The notes: generated by a model from the letters alone, not told the origin. DNA of 64,000 nt from Cupriavidus sp. D39 (GCF_026627925.1 NZ_JAPNLE010000009.1:62001-126000); one strand, 5' to 3'; numbered from the stretch's first letter, positions 1 to 7,776 are shown. Numbers and translations: made by a program.

Positions 1-303
1 GAACAGCCTTGCCCCCGCGGCATGATGTCCGTTGGTGCGGGAGCGCCTAAATCCAGCGCATTGACAGGCCGGTAGATGTTGCTCGAACTGTTCGATCGCA
101 CTCGCATCGAGATCAGTCAGCGGTCGTCCACCATGCTGTAGCCAGTGGCTCACATGAGCCGCTATCCGCAGATGGCATTGGATCGTGGGCGCTTGATAGC
201 CCGCTTGGGCCATGTCTGCGATGAAGCCGTCCAAATAGGGAGCGGCCGGAGTTCGCTGGATCAGCGCCAACCGGGCCGGCTGGGGGAAGTAGGTCGCTAG
301 CAT
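1..303 (-). CDS. Tyrosine recombinase/integrase, N-terminal part (runs off window edge)
   Basis: The first 101 residues of a protein whose 3' part lies outside the window. The start ATG at 303 is preceded by a good ribosome binding site (AAGGAGA, about 6 nt upstream). The visible part reads as the SAM-like core-binding domain of XerC/D-type recombinases: a helix ending in PYLDGFIADM, a GYQAPTIQCHLRIAAHVSHWL helix region and a TDLDASAIEQF turn. The catalytic R-H-R-Y residues would lie beyond the edge and cannot be checked. Such genes often come in trios (RIT elements), with the two partners downstream, here off the window. The neighbouring truncated transposase suggests this element landed inside an older one. 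Confidence 0.7.
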   Translation of the reverse strand, partial: MLATYFPQPARLALIQRTPAAPYLDGFIADMAQAGYQAPTIQCHLRIAAHVSHWLQHGGRPLTDLDASAIEQFEQHLPACQCAGFRRSRTNGHHAAGARLF

Positions 304-318
304 GGTGGTTCTCCTTCG

Positions 319-339
319 TGGTGTCGGGGATCGACACCA
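319..339. repeat. Perfect 8-bp inverted repeat upstream of the recombinase
   Basis: TGGTGTCG and CGACACCA flank the 5-base centre GGGAT, 16 bp upstream of the recombinase start codon. It could be an operator for the recombinase or part of the terminal repeat of its element; the other end of the element is not in the window, so the two cannot be separated. Confidence 0.5.
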
Positions 340-401
340 TGAGAAGAACATCAAATATTATGCGCAGTCGAGACCTCCGCTTGGCGATGCTATATCGTTG
401 A

Positions 402-653
402 TTACCGGCAACCTGCGGCTGAGGCGTTGCATCCACTCCGCCGAATAATTTGCTCCGCTGAAAACCATCGCTCAATAGTGGACGTGCCGAAGCGAACGTC
501 GGCGCCGGTGATCGGGTGGCGCCAGACCTTGGCGGCAAGTGCCTGCAGAGCTTGTTGGAGGTCGCCCTTGTCCGGCGGTGACGCCAACAATGGCCCGATG
601 ACCGAGAAGCGCAGGCGCGCCCATCGGTTGCGATGATCGATGGATAGTGACAT
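402..653 (-). pseudogene. Truncated DDE-type transposase/integrase, N-terminal fragment
   Basis: The first 63 residues or so read as the N-terminus of a Mu/IS481-like DDE transposase common on Burkholderiales mobile elements: RNRWARLRFSVIGPLL, then AAKVWRHPITG and STIERW, the end of the helix-turn-helix. After W63 (near position 465) the similarity stops and about 20 unrelated residues follow before the stop. The catalytic core is absent. An SD-like GGGAGG precedes the ATG at 653. The break near 465, with a recombinase gene directly beyond, suggests disruption by insertion. It lies downstream of its usual partner ORF (770-1297) on the same strand. Confidence 0.65.
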
Positions 654-769
654 GACCCTCCCAACGGGGTGTGGATGATGGGAAGGAGGCTACGGGCTGG
701 CCAAGTGACTCGCCATCGACAAGTTCTGCGGATTGCCCACCGACCTGGGGTGCCCCTCAGCCAGCGCGA

Positions 770-1297
770 TTAGACCGGCGGCAGCAAGAGGCGCAGCGCC
801 GCGGTGAAGCGATCTGTGTCGGTGTCAGCCTGGACCGATTGCAGCAGCCGCTCGGGATAGGCAACGGATTGCGACGCGGGCGGCAAGCGGCCGCCCAGCC
901 AGCGACCGGCGGGCGTGGCCGGGAAGGTATCGGCCCACCAGACGCGCCAGCGCTTGAGCGTGACCCAACTGACATCCGCCAAGCCCTCCATGCTGGAACC
1001 GTGGACGCGGCTCGAGCGCAGCATAGTGATGATTGCCAGGTAGACACGCCGGCCCAGGAACCGCACCGAGTCCGGTGTCGTGCGTCTGCGGCAACCGGCG
1101 CAGCATAGGCTCAGGCGCGTGTTGCAGTCCTGGCGCGCCGCCTGCGGACACCCCCGCGGCTTACGGGGATAGTCGGCGCGGTGAAGCGGCTGCCCACAAT
1201 GGCAGCAGCCATTGCCCTGGGCGGATTGCATGAGGTCTTCGTCGATCCGACGCAACAGGCTAAAGAACGCTGGCGTTTGTAGCAGGGCATGGCACAC
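770..1297 (-). CDS. Transposon-associated zinc-ribbon protein
   Basis: A small protein of about 175 residues that typically accompanies the DDE transposase fragment at 402-653. Two cysteine pairs look like a zinc ribbon (CCHCGQPLHRADYPRKPRGC, then LCCAGCRRRT), followed by FLGRRVYLAI and a helix-turn-helix-like stretch with LKRWRVWW. The GTG at 1297 is chosen as start because AAGGAG lies about 10 nt upstream; upstream ATG codons lack a ribosome binding site. The role is not established; it may help the transposase bind DNA. It appears full length although its partner is broken. Confidence 0.6.
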   Translation of the reverse strand: MCHALLQTPAFFSLLRRIDEDLMQSAQGNGCCHCGQPLHRADYPRKPRGCPQAARQDCNTRLSLCCAGCRRRTTPDSVRFLGRRVYLAIITMLRSSRVHGSSMEGLADVSWVTLKRWRVWWADTFPATPAGRWLGGRLPPASQSVAYPERLLQSVQADTDTDRFTAALRLLLPPV

Positions 1298-1339
1298 TGA
1301 CGAGGTCTCCTTCATTGCTGGACACAATAAAGGCGACAT

Positions 1340-2072
1340 CTTCTCTCAGGGGCGTGCATGCACGATCCCTGAGGGAAGCTCTCCCACTTCCCTCATCGTT
1401 CTTGATCAAATCTCACAGATTCAACATCAAGAATGCCGCTCATGCTCACCGTGTTCGGCGCTTTTGAGGCAGCGCCAACCGGTGGCATGCGCTCGACCTG
1501 ACGCAGCGGATTCTGCGCGTGGCTGCCGACACAGATCATCGCCGCATACGGATGGCTGTTCACACGCTCAAGTGCTGCGTAATAGCAGCGATCGAAGCAG
1601 TCCTTCATCAGCCCGGTGTTCCCGGCATCCAACACAACTACCTCACTGCCATTTGCACCCACAGCGCGTAGCGCCGACCGCCGTGGCGAGTTGCATCGCT
1701 GGCCATCGTCGGCAAACTTGGCAAGAGCCGACGTCCAAACGACCGAGTGATCGTGTGGACCGACGACGCTCTGTGGCCGGTAAGCGACGGCCAGCCATCC
1801 GACAGAGGCATGGACGCATTTCCTGAAAAATGCCTAGAAAACGGATGGTGCGATGGACGATGTCATGGCCCCGCGGCAGCAGCGCAAGTTTTGGATGTCC
1901 ATAGGATGGAATCTCACCAATAGCCGGTACCAGGCAGAGTTGGCGCTTCTGCTAGGCCGTACAAGGCTTGAAAGGCGAATTGCAGCAATCACCTCGCTGC
2001 ACTCTGCACCATCCCATTTCACTTGTAATCGGCGCTCCGGCCCCATAGTGGCCTCACGTTCGGCCCCACGAA
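1340..2072. other. Stretch with no supportable gene
   Basis: Short open frames exist on both strands, the longest on the minus strand at 1393-1662 (89 codons), but none has a convincing ribosome binding site or a family I recognise. The composition is mixed, as expected for decayed mobile DNA between a transposon remnant and phage remnants. Confidence 0.5.
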
Positions 2073-2249
2073 ATGGCACCCTTTACGAAGTCCGCATCAG
2101 GCTGGCGCTCGCAGGTGAAGGTGAAGGGCATACGCGATTCCCACATGTTCGACACGAAAGCAGAGACGCAGGCCTGGGCGGAGAAGCGCGAGACCGAAAT
2201 GCGCTCGAGAAGCTCAACGCCGAATGAGCTGACGCCATCGTCTGGCTGA
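2073..2249 (+). pseudogene. Phage integrase fragment (arm-binding domain)
   Basis: The ATG at 2073 opens about 58 codons. The first 45 match the N-terminal DNA-binding domain of phage tyrosine integrases: a beta strand GWRSQVKVKGIRDS, then HMFDTKAETQAWAEKRETEM, the usual strand plus helix. Homology is lost at about 2215 and a stop follows. The catalytic domain is missing, so this is a remnant of an integrated phage or island. Confidence 0.6.
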
Positions 2250-2513
2250 CCGAGCGCGCCATGCAGCAGATGTCCGGCACGTTCTCGCACTACCGCGTGC
2301 GGCCACTCCATCCTCGAAAAGATCTTCGGGGTGAAGGTCAATCTGGCCGATATCGCCGAGCGGTGCGGCGCGCACTGCAACACGGTCAGCGACCAGAACG
2401 CGAAGCTGAAGCTGCGGATCGAAGGGGAGAGGGCGAAGAAGGGCGGCCAGCGGGCTTTTGCTTTTTCGAAGCCCGCCAGGTTCGCGCCTCGCGGGCTTTT
2501 TGCTTTGGGCTAG
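2228..2513 (+). pseudogene. Frameshifted phage-type helix-turn-helix protein
   Basis: Two adjacent frames read as one protein. The first, from 2228, gives ADAIVWLTERAMQQMSGTF and SHYRVR. The second, about one base out of register from 2310 on, gives ILEKIFGVKVNLADIAERCG and then AHCNTVSDQNAKLK, a helix-turn-helix seen in small phage and prophage proteins. The break is near 2305-2330. The tail from 2450 on (FAFSKPARFAPRGLFALG) is encoded by terminator sequence and is not real protein. The function is unknown; packaging-related or regulatory roles are both possible. Confidence 0.5.
2470..2503 (+). terminator. Intrinsic terminator after the phage HTH remnant
   Basis: AGCCCGC (2470-2476) pairs with GCGGGCT (2491-2497), followed by a run of five T. 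A second weaker arm, AGCGGGCTT near 2451, can pair with AAGCCCGC just before it. Confidence 0.6.
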
Positions 2514-2522
2514 GCGTACCTG

Positions 2523-2711
2523 CTACGCGAAATCGCCAAAGCGATCTGGGTCGTCTGGCATCGTCCACTTGATGGATTCTTCTTTGAGGTCTACCGCCTG
2601 TTTCGGTGGTGGCAATGTCGTATGTGGTGCAAACGTCGTGATTAGTTGAGACTGCGGAACGTCGATCACTTCCTCGCCGTCTTCGGACCAGCACCTGAGC
2701 CTGACAGCCAT
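2523..2711 (-). CDS. Small acidic hypothetical protein
   Basis: A 62-residue protein starting at the ATG at 2711, chosen because GGAGG lies 6 nt upstream; an earlier ATG at 2735 lacks one. The sequence is acidic and partly ordered: RCWSEDGEEVIDVPQSQL near the N-terminus, then a proline-rich middle and a C-terminus ending DDPDRFGDFA. I do not recognise the family. Its stop is 10 bases past the convergent phage remnant's stop (2511-2513). Confidence 0.5.
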   Translation of the reverse strand: MAVRLRCWSEDGEEVIDVPQSQLITTFAPHTTLPPPKQAVDLKEESIKWTMPDDPDRFGDFA

Positions 2712-2937
2712 GTGTGCCTCCGGTAAGTGGTTCAAGAAATCCCTGCTGCATTGGAAATGCAGAGGGGGCGAACTCTTACCTTAGGCCCGCTTTATGACAG
2801 TTTGCTGACGTCAACGACGACAGGTAACCGGACGTAGTTCCACGCCCGAACCGTTTGCACAGCATGACTCAGCTGCGATCCCAGTCCCGGAGATGGCATA
2901 GCTACCGCCAGTCCGCCCCGCGCGCACCCACCAGAGC

Positions 2938-2972
2938 AAAAAGCCCCGCCAGGCACGGAATGCCGGGCGGGG
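2938..2972 (-). terminator. Intrinsic terminator, leftward, no gene upstream
   Basis: CCCCGCC (2944-2950) pairs with GGCGGGG (2966-2972). Read leftward the hairpin is followed by CTTTTTG. No recognisable leftward gene precedes it, so it may be left over from a deleted gene. Confidence 0.5.
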
Positions 2973-3117
2973 ACAGGAAGCCGCATCGTGCCCAGCGGAG
3001 GGCCGCGATGCGATGATCAAGGCTAACAGGGTGCGGGGCGTGGGACTGTCAACAACTGTCACGGCGGCTGGGATGGTGATCACGCCGGGGCCGGGCACGC
3101 CCTATTGGGTGGAGGCA

Positions 3118-3156
3118 TAAAAAAGACCGGCTGAGACGGGAAATCCTGCCGGTCTT
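3118..3156 (-). terminator. Intrinsic terminator, leftward, no gene upstream
   Basis: A perfect 9-bp stem, AAGACCGGC (3123-3131) with GCCGGTCTT (3148-3156), is followed leftward by six T. The 160 bases upstream on that strand have no gene, so it is a second orphan terminator. The whole stretch 2712-3326 has no supportable gene. Confidence 0.6.
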
Positions 3157-3205
3157 GCGCAGAAGCAGAAGCGCAAATGGGGCACAGCAGATGCTGCGCG
3201 GCGCG

Positions 3206-3246
3206 AATTAAATCAAATTAATATCTGATATGCAATAGATTTAATT
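3206..3246. repeat. AT-rich inverted repeat
   Basis: AATTAAATC (3206-3214) and GATTTAATT (3238-3246) are perfect inverted repeats in a conspicuously AT-rich island about 80 bp upstream of the holin-like gene. It may be an operator or a promoter region; there is no direct evidence for either. Confidence 0.4.
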
Positions 3247-3326
3247 TGTAAGAGTCTGATGACCGGATGTTCCTAAACTAAGCCAAAGCCCGCCGTGTGC
3301 GGATTTCTTCATTTCCGGGGTCAAAA

Positions 3327-3575
3327 ATGTCCGAACCCATCGGCGGCGGTGCCGCAGCCGGCGCGGCGGGAGCCGCTGCCTTCAAAGCCTTCGGCGGCCC
3401 AGCGGCGATTGCCGCCGACGCATCCGGCCTGGCCGCCTTCGCAGTGATGATGACTCCACAAAGCCTACGAGAGTGGGCGGTGGGGCTGATCTCTACCGTC
3501 GTTTTCCGGAGTCGCCAGCGGGCGCGGCCGTCGTGGGGCAATGTTGGTCACCACGCCGGCACTTCGAACGCTTAG
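3327..3575 (+). pseudogene. Holin-like phage membrane protein, damaged copy 1
   Basis: The ATG at 3327 begins MSEPIGGGAAAGAAG, followed by an Ala/Gly-rich region and a membrane segment around GLAAFAVMM, then TPQSLREWAVGLISTVV. This is the layout of small holin-like proteins from Burkholderiales prophages. After STVV (about 3510) the frame is lost; a related stretch at 4078-4310 continues correctly with SSVAGGAAVVQKFGLQ. Copy 1 has an extra T (TTTT against TTT) and a further indel. The usual C-terminal membrane segment is missing. It is probably a relic of a lysis cassette. Confidence 0.5.
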
Positions 3576-3739
3576 TCTGTGGCGCCCCAGCGCCGACCGG
3601 CGCCAGCCGTTCGGCTGTGGTTGCAGCACAGCCAGTAGCGGTTCAAGAGGTAAACAGCGAGTAGCCGGAGCAGTGCAGTCCACAAGCCGCCCCCGGGCGG
3701 CTCTTGCTGTCCGCCCTCGCGTGGGTGACTTTGCTGACG

Positions 3740-3937
3740 TCAGGGAAGGCGAATCAATCTGTCCTTCAGAGGCCATGGCCGCATCGCTAGTAGCCAGATG
3801 CATGCAAGTGGCCCAGCTATGGGGATCAGAGCGATGATGGCGTAAGCCGGATGGAAATGCGCGGCTCTGAACACGCGCTTGAATGGGAAGAACCAGAGCG
3901 CCTCGAACAAGAGAAAGCCAAGCAGGTTGATCAGCAT
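3740..3937 (-). CDS. Small two-helix membrane protein
   Basis: A 65-residue protein from the ATG at 3937. Two hydrophobic segments are clear: LINLLGFLLFEALWFF (residues 2-17) and AYAIIALIPIAGPLACIWLL (31-50), joined by a basic loop with KRVFRAAHFH, and followed by a basic tail KDRLIRLP. No signal peptide or known domain. No strong ribosome binding site is visible and the frame stays open upstream, so the start is uncertain. It sits antisense between the two holin-like fragments. A small phage or cargo membrane protein is possible; the function is unknown. Confidence 0.45.
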   Translation of the reverse strand: MLINLLGFLLFEALWFFPFKRVFRAAHFHPAYAIIALIPIAGPLACIWLLAMRPWPLKDRLIRLP

Positions 3938-4077
3938 GATGACGTCAAAACTTGTTTGTCCGATGAAGGTTGTGCCGGGGGGAGATCGTCTGGGCGAACG
4001 CGAATGTGCAGTCGCAGCAAAGTATATGTTTGACGCTTCCAATTTGATTCCCCCATTGGAGGGGACCGCTACCCCAG

Positions 4078-4310
4078 TGATGATGACTCCACGAAGCCCA
4101 AGACAGTGGGTGGAAGGGTGATCTCTACCGTCGTTTCCAGTGTGGCCGGCGGTGCGGCCGTCGTGCAGAAGTTCGGGCTGCAGGCTTGGACGCACGACTA
4201 CATCGGGCGGGTGGCGCTGCTCGGTGCGCGCGCCCGCCTTCCTGGCACAGGTCGCGCACGGACAACTTTGCCTGCTGCGAGAGATCGGACGGGCCGCTGG
4301 CAAAGGTGCC
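4078..4310 (+). pseudogene. Holin-like gene, partial copy 2
   Basis: From 4078 the DNA closely repeats 3449-3535: the MMTP(R)SPRQWV segment, a stop or frameshift at GGG TGA, then ISTVVSSVAGGAAVVQKFG and LQAWTHDYIGRVALLG, the holin middle and second membrane segment. The N-terminus is missing and the C-terminus dissolves into GC-rich sequence after about 4230. The two copies are about 630 bp apart in direct orientation, with the small membrane gene between them. This looks like a partial duplication, or two related prophage remnants brought together. Confidence 0.5.
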
Positions 4311-4416
4311 CAAGCCCGCTAGCGGCTTCGCGTTCTTCCGCGCCCGCTGGTTGCGTTGGCTTTGCGTGCTGGTTATGAGATCAGGCTACCGGGCGGCACT
4401 GGCAGCATGCCGATAG

Positions 4417-4442
4417 AAAAAGCCGCCCCTGGCAGGGGCGGC
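4417..4442 (-). terminator. Strong leftward intrinsic terminator
   Basis: GCCGCCCCT (4422-4430) and AGGGGCGGC (4434-4442) form a perfect 9-bp stem with a 3-base loop. Read leftward it is followed by CTTTTTC. Confidence 0.65.
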
Positions 4443-4620
4443 GGCACAAGGTGCGAACGGGAAATGCAGAGGGACTGCATTCAGGGATGGGATGGTGACG
4501 GGTAGGGCGTAAAAACGGTGTAAAAATCGCGAGGCGCGTGTCGGTACCGCTACCGTCTGAACCGCCTCGCCGGCACCGTGGAGTTTGCGCGATGCCGGCC
4601 TCCTTTTACTTGCAATCCAA

Positions 4621-4655
4621 AAGAAAAAGCCCCGGCTGGGGAGAGCAGGGGCTTT
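4621..4655 (-). terminator. Leftward intrinsic terminator downstream of the PXPV protein
   Basis: AAAGCCCC (4626-4633) pairs with GGGGCTTT (4648-4655), followed leftward by TTCTTTT. It lies about 200 bases past the stop of the PXPV gene and could end its transcript. Confidence 0.55.
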
Positions 4656-4861
4656 AAGTGATAGCGGGCGACTTCGCAGTGCACCTTGGGCATGACTGTG
4701 ACAGTGACTGGCCAGGTGCGCATCCCCCGATTGGGTAGAACGCGACGCGCCGGTGTCGACTCGGAGTGAACTTCGGTATCTTGTGCGCTGCGCCTTTGCA
4801 GTCTCCGGCTGGCGCGGCATTAGGTCAGGCTGAGAGCTGCGCGTTTTGCCTGGGATCCAGC

Positions 4862-5200
4862 TCAGTCATCTTCATCGTCAGACCAACGCGGTCCGTTCCG
4901 ATGATGCATGCGCCACTCGTGCTCGCGCCAGCGCCTTTCTCGCCACTGTTGCTGCTGCCAGGCGCGTGCTCTCCAATCATCGTAGTAGCCAGGCGCAACA
5001 ATAACCGGCCGCGGCTGCACGTACACCGGCGCAGGCTCGTAGTAGACCGGCGGCGATTCGTAGTAGACAGGAGGCTGGGGCGCCACGTACACGGGGCCGG
5101 GTATGCCGATGCCGATGCCCACATCAACCCGCGCGTGCGCGGCTCCAGAGGTGAGAAGGGTGGTCGCGCTCAGGAGCATGATCGCAGTGAGATTGCACAT
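4862..5200 (-). CDS. PXPV-repeat secreted protein
   Basis: 112 residues from the ATG at 5200, with AGGAG 6 nt upstream. The N-terminus is a signal peptide (MCNLTAIMLLSATTLLTSG, then AAHA, with probable cleavage before RVDVG). The mature part has a Gly-Ile-rich start, then tyrosine/proline repeats (PPVYYESPPVYYEPAPVYVQ) ending in PRPVIVAPGYYDD, the PXPV repeat type frequent in Burkholderia and Cupriavidus. The C-terminus is rich in Arg, Trp and Gln (WREHEWRMHH). It is presumably a periplasmic or surface protein; the function is unknown. It is a single gene with no obvious operon partner. Confidence 0.8.
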   Translation of the reverse strand: MCNLTAIMLLSATTLLTSGAAHARVDVGIGIGIPGPVYVAPQPPVYYESPPVYYEPAPVYVQPRPVIVAPGYYDDWRARAWQQQQWRERRWREHEWRMHHRNGPRWSDDEDD

Positions 5201-5828
5201 GCTGGACTCCTATGTTTCTATTGTTATTAATAGTCTAAGTTGGCGATTGACTTAGAAATAGCTAGGAATCAATACCGGGGTAACGAACTGTAACGCTGCC
5301 TTTCTTCCGGCTGGGAATGGGGTGTGCGGCGCAAGGCGGGGGGCGGGGGGCGGCACTGCGGCATCAGCGGGCCGGCACGCAATGCGGGGGCACCTCCTGG
5401 TGTGCGTGGGGCAGAGGCGCCCGGTGGGTGGACGGAAATCTGCCGCTATTTGGGTGACGACAGGCGCTGGCTTTGCCAGGGTACGTACCGAAGCGCGGTG
5501 TGAGGCTTGAGGGTGCCGCCTGCGTCGAATCGGTCCCAATCACGACGACCAAGTACGTTAAGAAGGCTTGCAGGCGGCAAAAGCAGTGTAGCTCGCAGAA
5601 AAAGGCCGCGAGGCGGACGGCACAATTGTTTGCATTTGTTCGATGGCAGGGCGGGCAACGCGACTAGTGCCGCATTAGCGAGGACGTCGGGAGTTCAATG
5701 TGCTGTATGTCGGGGATAGTACTTCGGCGATGCAACGCGTGTCCCACGGCGGTGATTCGGTATCAGCCTGCCGATAAGGCGCGCTGTAGTCGCGAGGTTG
5801 ATGCTCATCGCGACTGCGTCGCTCCAGG
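5201..5828. other. Intergenic stretch with no supportable gene
   Basis: About 630 bases between two leftward secreted-protein genes. The region right of 5201 should carry the PXPV promoter; 5220-5270 is AT-rich relative to its surroundings (TTATTAATAGTCTAAG). The rest is G-rich and the short open frames have no ribosome binding sites or family resemblance. Confidence 0.5.
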
Positions 5829-6161
5829 TCATTTGCCCGGCTGAGAATAGGGTGTCGACGGATTCAAAGACGTTTTACTTTTTCCACCCCCGTAGTCCTG
5901 CGAAGTCCCCAAGGCCTGCGCAGCGGCCATATCGTCTCGCTGATGCCCTGAAGACGCATTGCTATAGCGCTGCGTAATGACGCCGTTCACTCCGGCGAGC
6001 GAATTGCCCTGACCTTGTGCCGAGCCATAGGCAGCGCCGTGCTGCCCAGAGGCGGCGGCATAGCCACCATAGCCCGCAGATCCGGAGGATTTGTATGCCG
6101 AGAGTTGGGCATGAACCGCGCCCGGCACCAACATCAGAGCAAGAATAGGGGTGATTCTCAT
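5829..6161 (-). CDS. Small secreted Gly/Ser/Ala-rich protein
   Basis: 110 residues from the ATG at 6161. The N-terminus is a signal peptide: MRITPILALMLVPGAVHA, with cleavage likely before QLSAY. The mature part is of low complexity, with SGSAGYGGYAAASGQHGAA and SAQGQGNSLAGVN, then NGVITQRYSNASSG and a Ser/Thr/Pro-rich end. It has no cysteines and no known domain. Composition suggests an extracytoplasmic, perhaps unfolded, protein. The ribosome binding site is weak (ACGGGA). It may be an adaptive small secreted protein; I do not recognise a family. Confidence 0.6.
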   Translation of the reverse strand: MRITPILALMLVPGAVHAQLSAYKSSGSAGYGGYAAASGQHGAAYGSAQGQGNSLAGVNGVITQRYSNASSGHQRDDMAAAQALGTSQDYGGGKSKTSLNPSTPYSQPGK

Positions 6162-6540
6162 GCTGTATCCCGTGGGGAGAAAAAGGGGTGTAGGCGGCAG
6201 GGTGAGTCACCTACACCCGTGAGTAACTACAACGGCGGTCATCTGCCGCCGCTATTGATTGTGGTGCGTCGCATCAATTTCAGTACCCTTCTGATGAAGG
6301 GATGCGCAATGCCAAAGACCCCGGGCAGCCCCAACGCCTGCCAGGCGTCATGGCCGGCCACCGCTGGCGCGTCGGGCACGCGCAAGGGGCGGCCTGCTGA
6401 TTGGCTTGCTCGTCATCCTGTTCGCGGACAGGGAGATCGGTGTTGGCTCGAAGCCGATGATCATTCCAGGGAACCTGGGGAGAGACCGACCTGGCTCCGG
6501 TACTTGCGTCCGATGGCCAGGTCTTCAGGTTGAATGCGGA
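6162..6540. other. Intergenic stretch with no supportable gene
   Basis: About 380 bases with open frames in several phases but no gene-like start or recognisable product. The right end is the original 3' end of the frameshifted regulator. Confidence 0.45.
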
Positions 6541-6920
6541 TTATTTTCCTGGCTGCTCAACCAGTACGTCGATCGGCACGCAAGCGCTGCCGCGAGGCTC
6601 TGGAATACCTCGATGCTGCCATCACGTTTGCGGTTCTCGATCTGGCTGAGATAGGGCTTGCTGAGGCCCGCCGCGGTCGCCAGCGCATCCTGGGTCATGC
6701 GGCGGTATTCGCGCCAGGCCTTCACCGGGTTATCGCCGGAGAGTTCGGCATCCAGTATGGCGGCGGGGATCCGAAAACCGTCATCTCGAGTCTTGGCCTG
6801 CCCGTGCAGCGCTGCGTCGTCGAGCTCCCCGACCCGACGTTTGATGCGCTCCCACACTTCAATGGGCACCACCGCGAACTCGGGGCGGCCATCGCGTTCG
6901 ATGAATTGAATGTTGATCAT
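6541..6920 (-). pseudogene. XRE-family antitoxin-like regulator with C-terminal frameshift
   Basis: From the ATG at 6920 (GGAGG 10 nt upstream) the protein has a PHD-like opening (MINIQFIERDGRPEFAVVPI, EVWERIKRR) and then an XRE helix-turn-helix: MTQDALATAAGLSKPYLSQI ENRKR. This combination is typical of antitoxins paired with RelE/HigB-type toxins. As written, the frame ends at 6525 with CRSTYWLSSQENNPHST. Shifting by one base near 6578-6583 instead gives VPIDVLVEQPGK and a stop at 6541, the normal end of such proteins. No toxin gene lies on either side; its usual place directly upstream is empty. It is an orphan antitoxin or regulator, with either a real or a sequencing frameshift. Confidence 0.6.
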
Positions 6921-7003
6921 GGGTCGGCACCTCCACGGGGTTTGGCAGGCAGCGCGAGAACCCGGGCCGCTTGCCTGGTGACGCTACAGTGTGCATTTTC
7001 ATG

Positions 7004-7207
7004 TTAGCTATGCGCTAACCGGAGCGCAAACAAAGCGCGTCGAATCCTTCGGCCACAAGGCAGCGCTCGGACCGCATGATTGAGCAAGTGTGTGGGCATC
7101 GAATCCGAAAGGATGAGGTTTTGTACCGCATGCTGCACACTGCGTAATTCAGTGGGTGTCAGTGCTGAGACGGCGCCGCGAGCCAGTGGCGGGCCGTCAC
7201 TGGCCAT
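7004..7207 (-). CDS. Hypothetical protein downstream of the DUF2188 gene
   Basis: 67 residues from the ATG at 7207, with GAGAGG 9 nt upstream. The start lies only 2 bases past the stop of the DUF2188 gene, suggesting translational coupling. The N-terminal half has LTPTELRSVQHAVQNLIL, a plausible helix; the C-terminus is Arg-rich (CGRRIRRALFALRLAHS). I recognise no family. Confidence is limited because the protein is short. Confidence 0.4.
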   Translation of the reverse strand: MASDGPPLARGAVSALTPTELRSVQHAVQNLILSDSMPTHLLNHAVRALPCGRRIRRALFALRLAHS

Positions 7208-7209
7208 GA

Positions 7210-7443
7210 TCAGCCTCTCACACTGCGAGGGTCATGCCCGTAGCTATTGCGCGAGCGGATCTGACCATCCTGCCCATGCACCAGCAACTCCACCTTCTCG
7301 CGCTGTGCAATCGCCGTGGCGGCTTCCACCGCCTCCTCCTGAGTCAGGAAGTGTGCTCTTTCACCCTTGGCCCCCTCATGGATGATGTCCCACCCGTCGC
7401 CGTGGGGGACGACGTGTACGTTGCGTTGCGGTTTTGTATCCAT
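7210..7443 (-). CDS. DUF2188 domain protein
   Basis: 77 residues from the ATG at 7443. The whole protein matches the small DUF2188 family: RNVHVVPHGDGWDIIHEGAK at the start, a helix with TQEEAVEAATAIAQRE, and the conserved ending VELLVHGQDGQIRSRNSYG. Function is unknown; members are cytosolic and often found next to stress or mobile genes. It forms a two-gene unit with the next gene. Confidence 0.8.
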   Translation of the reverse strand: MDTKPQRNVHVVPHGDGWDIIHEGAKGERAHFLTQEEAVEAATAIAQREKVELLVHGQDGQIRSRNSYGHDPRSVRG

Positions 7444-7614
7444 GGCTGTCTCCCTGAGTGATGTTCTACTGTTGTTGTAGGCGATGCTTTGCCCTCTCGA
7501 TAGTGGGCGGTGTCCGCCTTGGTGTCAAAGTAATCATTCTCAGGCTGTGCCGGCAGACTAACCGGTCAGCCTGCCGTCGGAACCGACAATAAACGTCGAG
7601 AATGAGGAGGTTCG

Positions 7615-7776
7615 ATGAGCGATGCCGAGCCAGTGCTCTCGCCAGGAACACTCGAGGCGGACAAGTAACTGATCACGGTCCTGCTTGCCCAGTTCAATGC
7701 CTGCCGCGTCGAGATCCAGGTGCGGTCCGCAAGCCAGGCCGCGGTCGTGAACCTGAGCACCGGCTGTTCGTTGGTG
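7615..7776 (+). pseudogene. Possible small gene interrupted by an in-frame stop
   Basis: The ATG at 7615 has a strong ribosome binding site (GAGGAGG, 4 nt upstream) and encodes 17 residues, ending SPGTLEADK, then TAA at 7666. The same frame continues with LITVLLAQFNACRVEIQVRS, ASQAAVVNL, which reads as a natural amphipathic continuation. This suggests a coding gene with a nonsense codon. Downstream the reading dissolves near the tandem repeat at 7854. The family is not identified. The rest of 7444-8114 holds nothing I can support. Confidence 0.3.

Noticed and set aside
1393..1662. An 89-codon minus-strand frame (GSEVVVLDAGNTGLMKDC...)
   Set aside because: The sequence looks protein-like, but there is no ribosome binding site, no recognised family, and it lies in decayed mobile DNA. 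It could be a remnant; I cannot support it.
4386..4820. A 144-codon minus-strand frame left of the PXPV gene
   Set aside because: It reads through two terminators, has no ribosome binding site and no domain.
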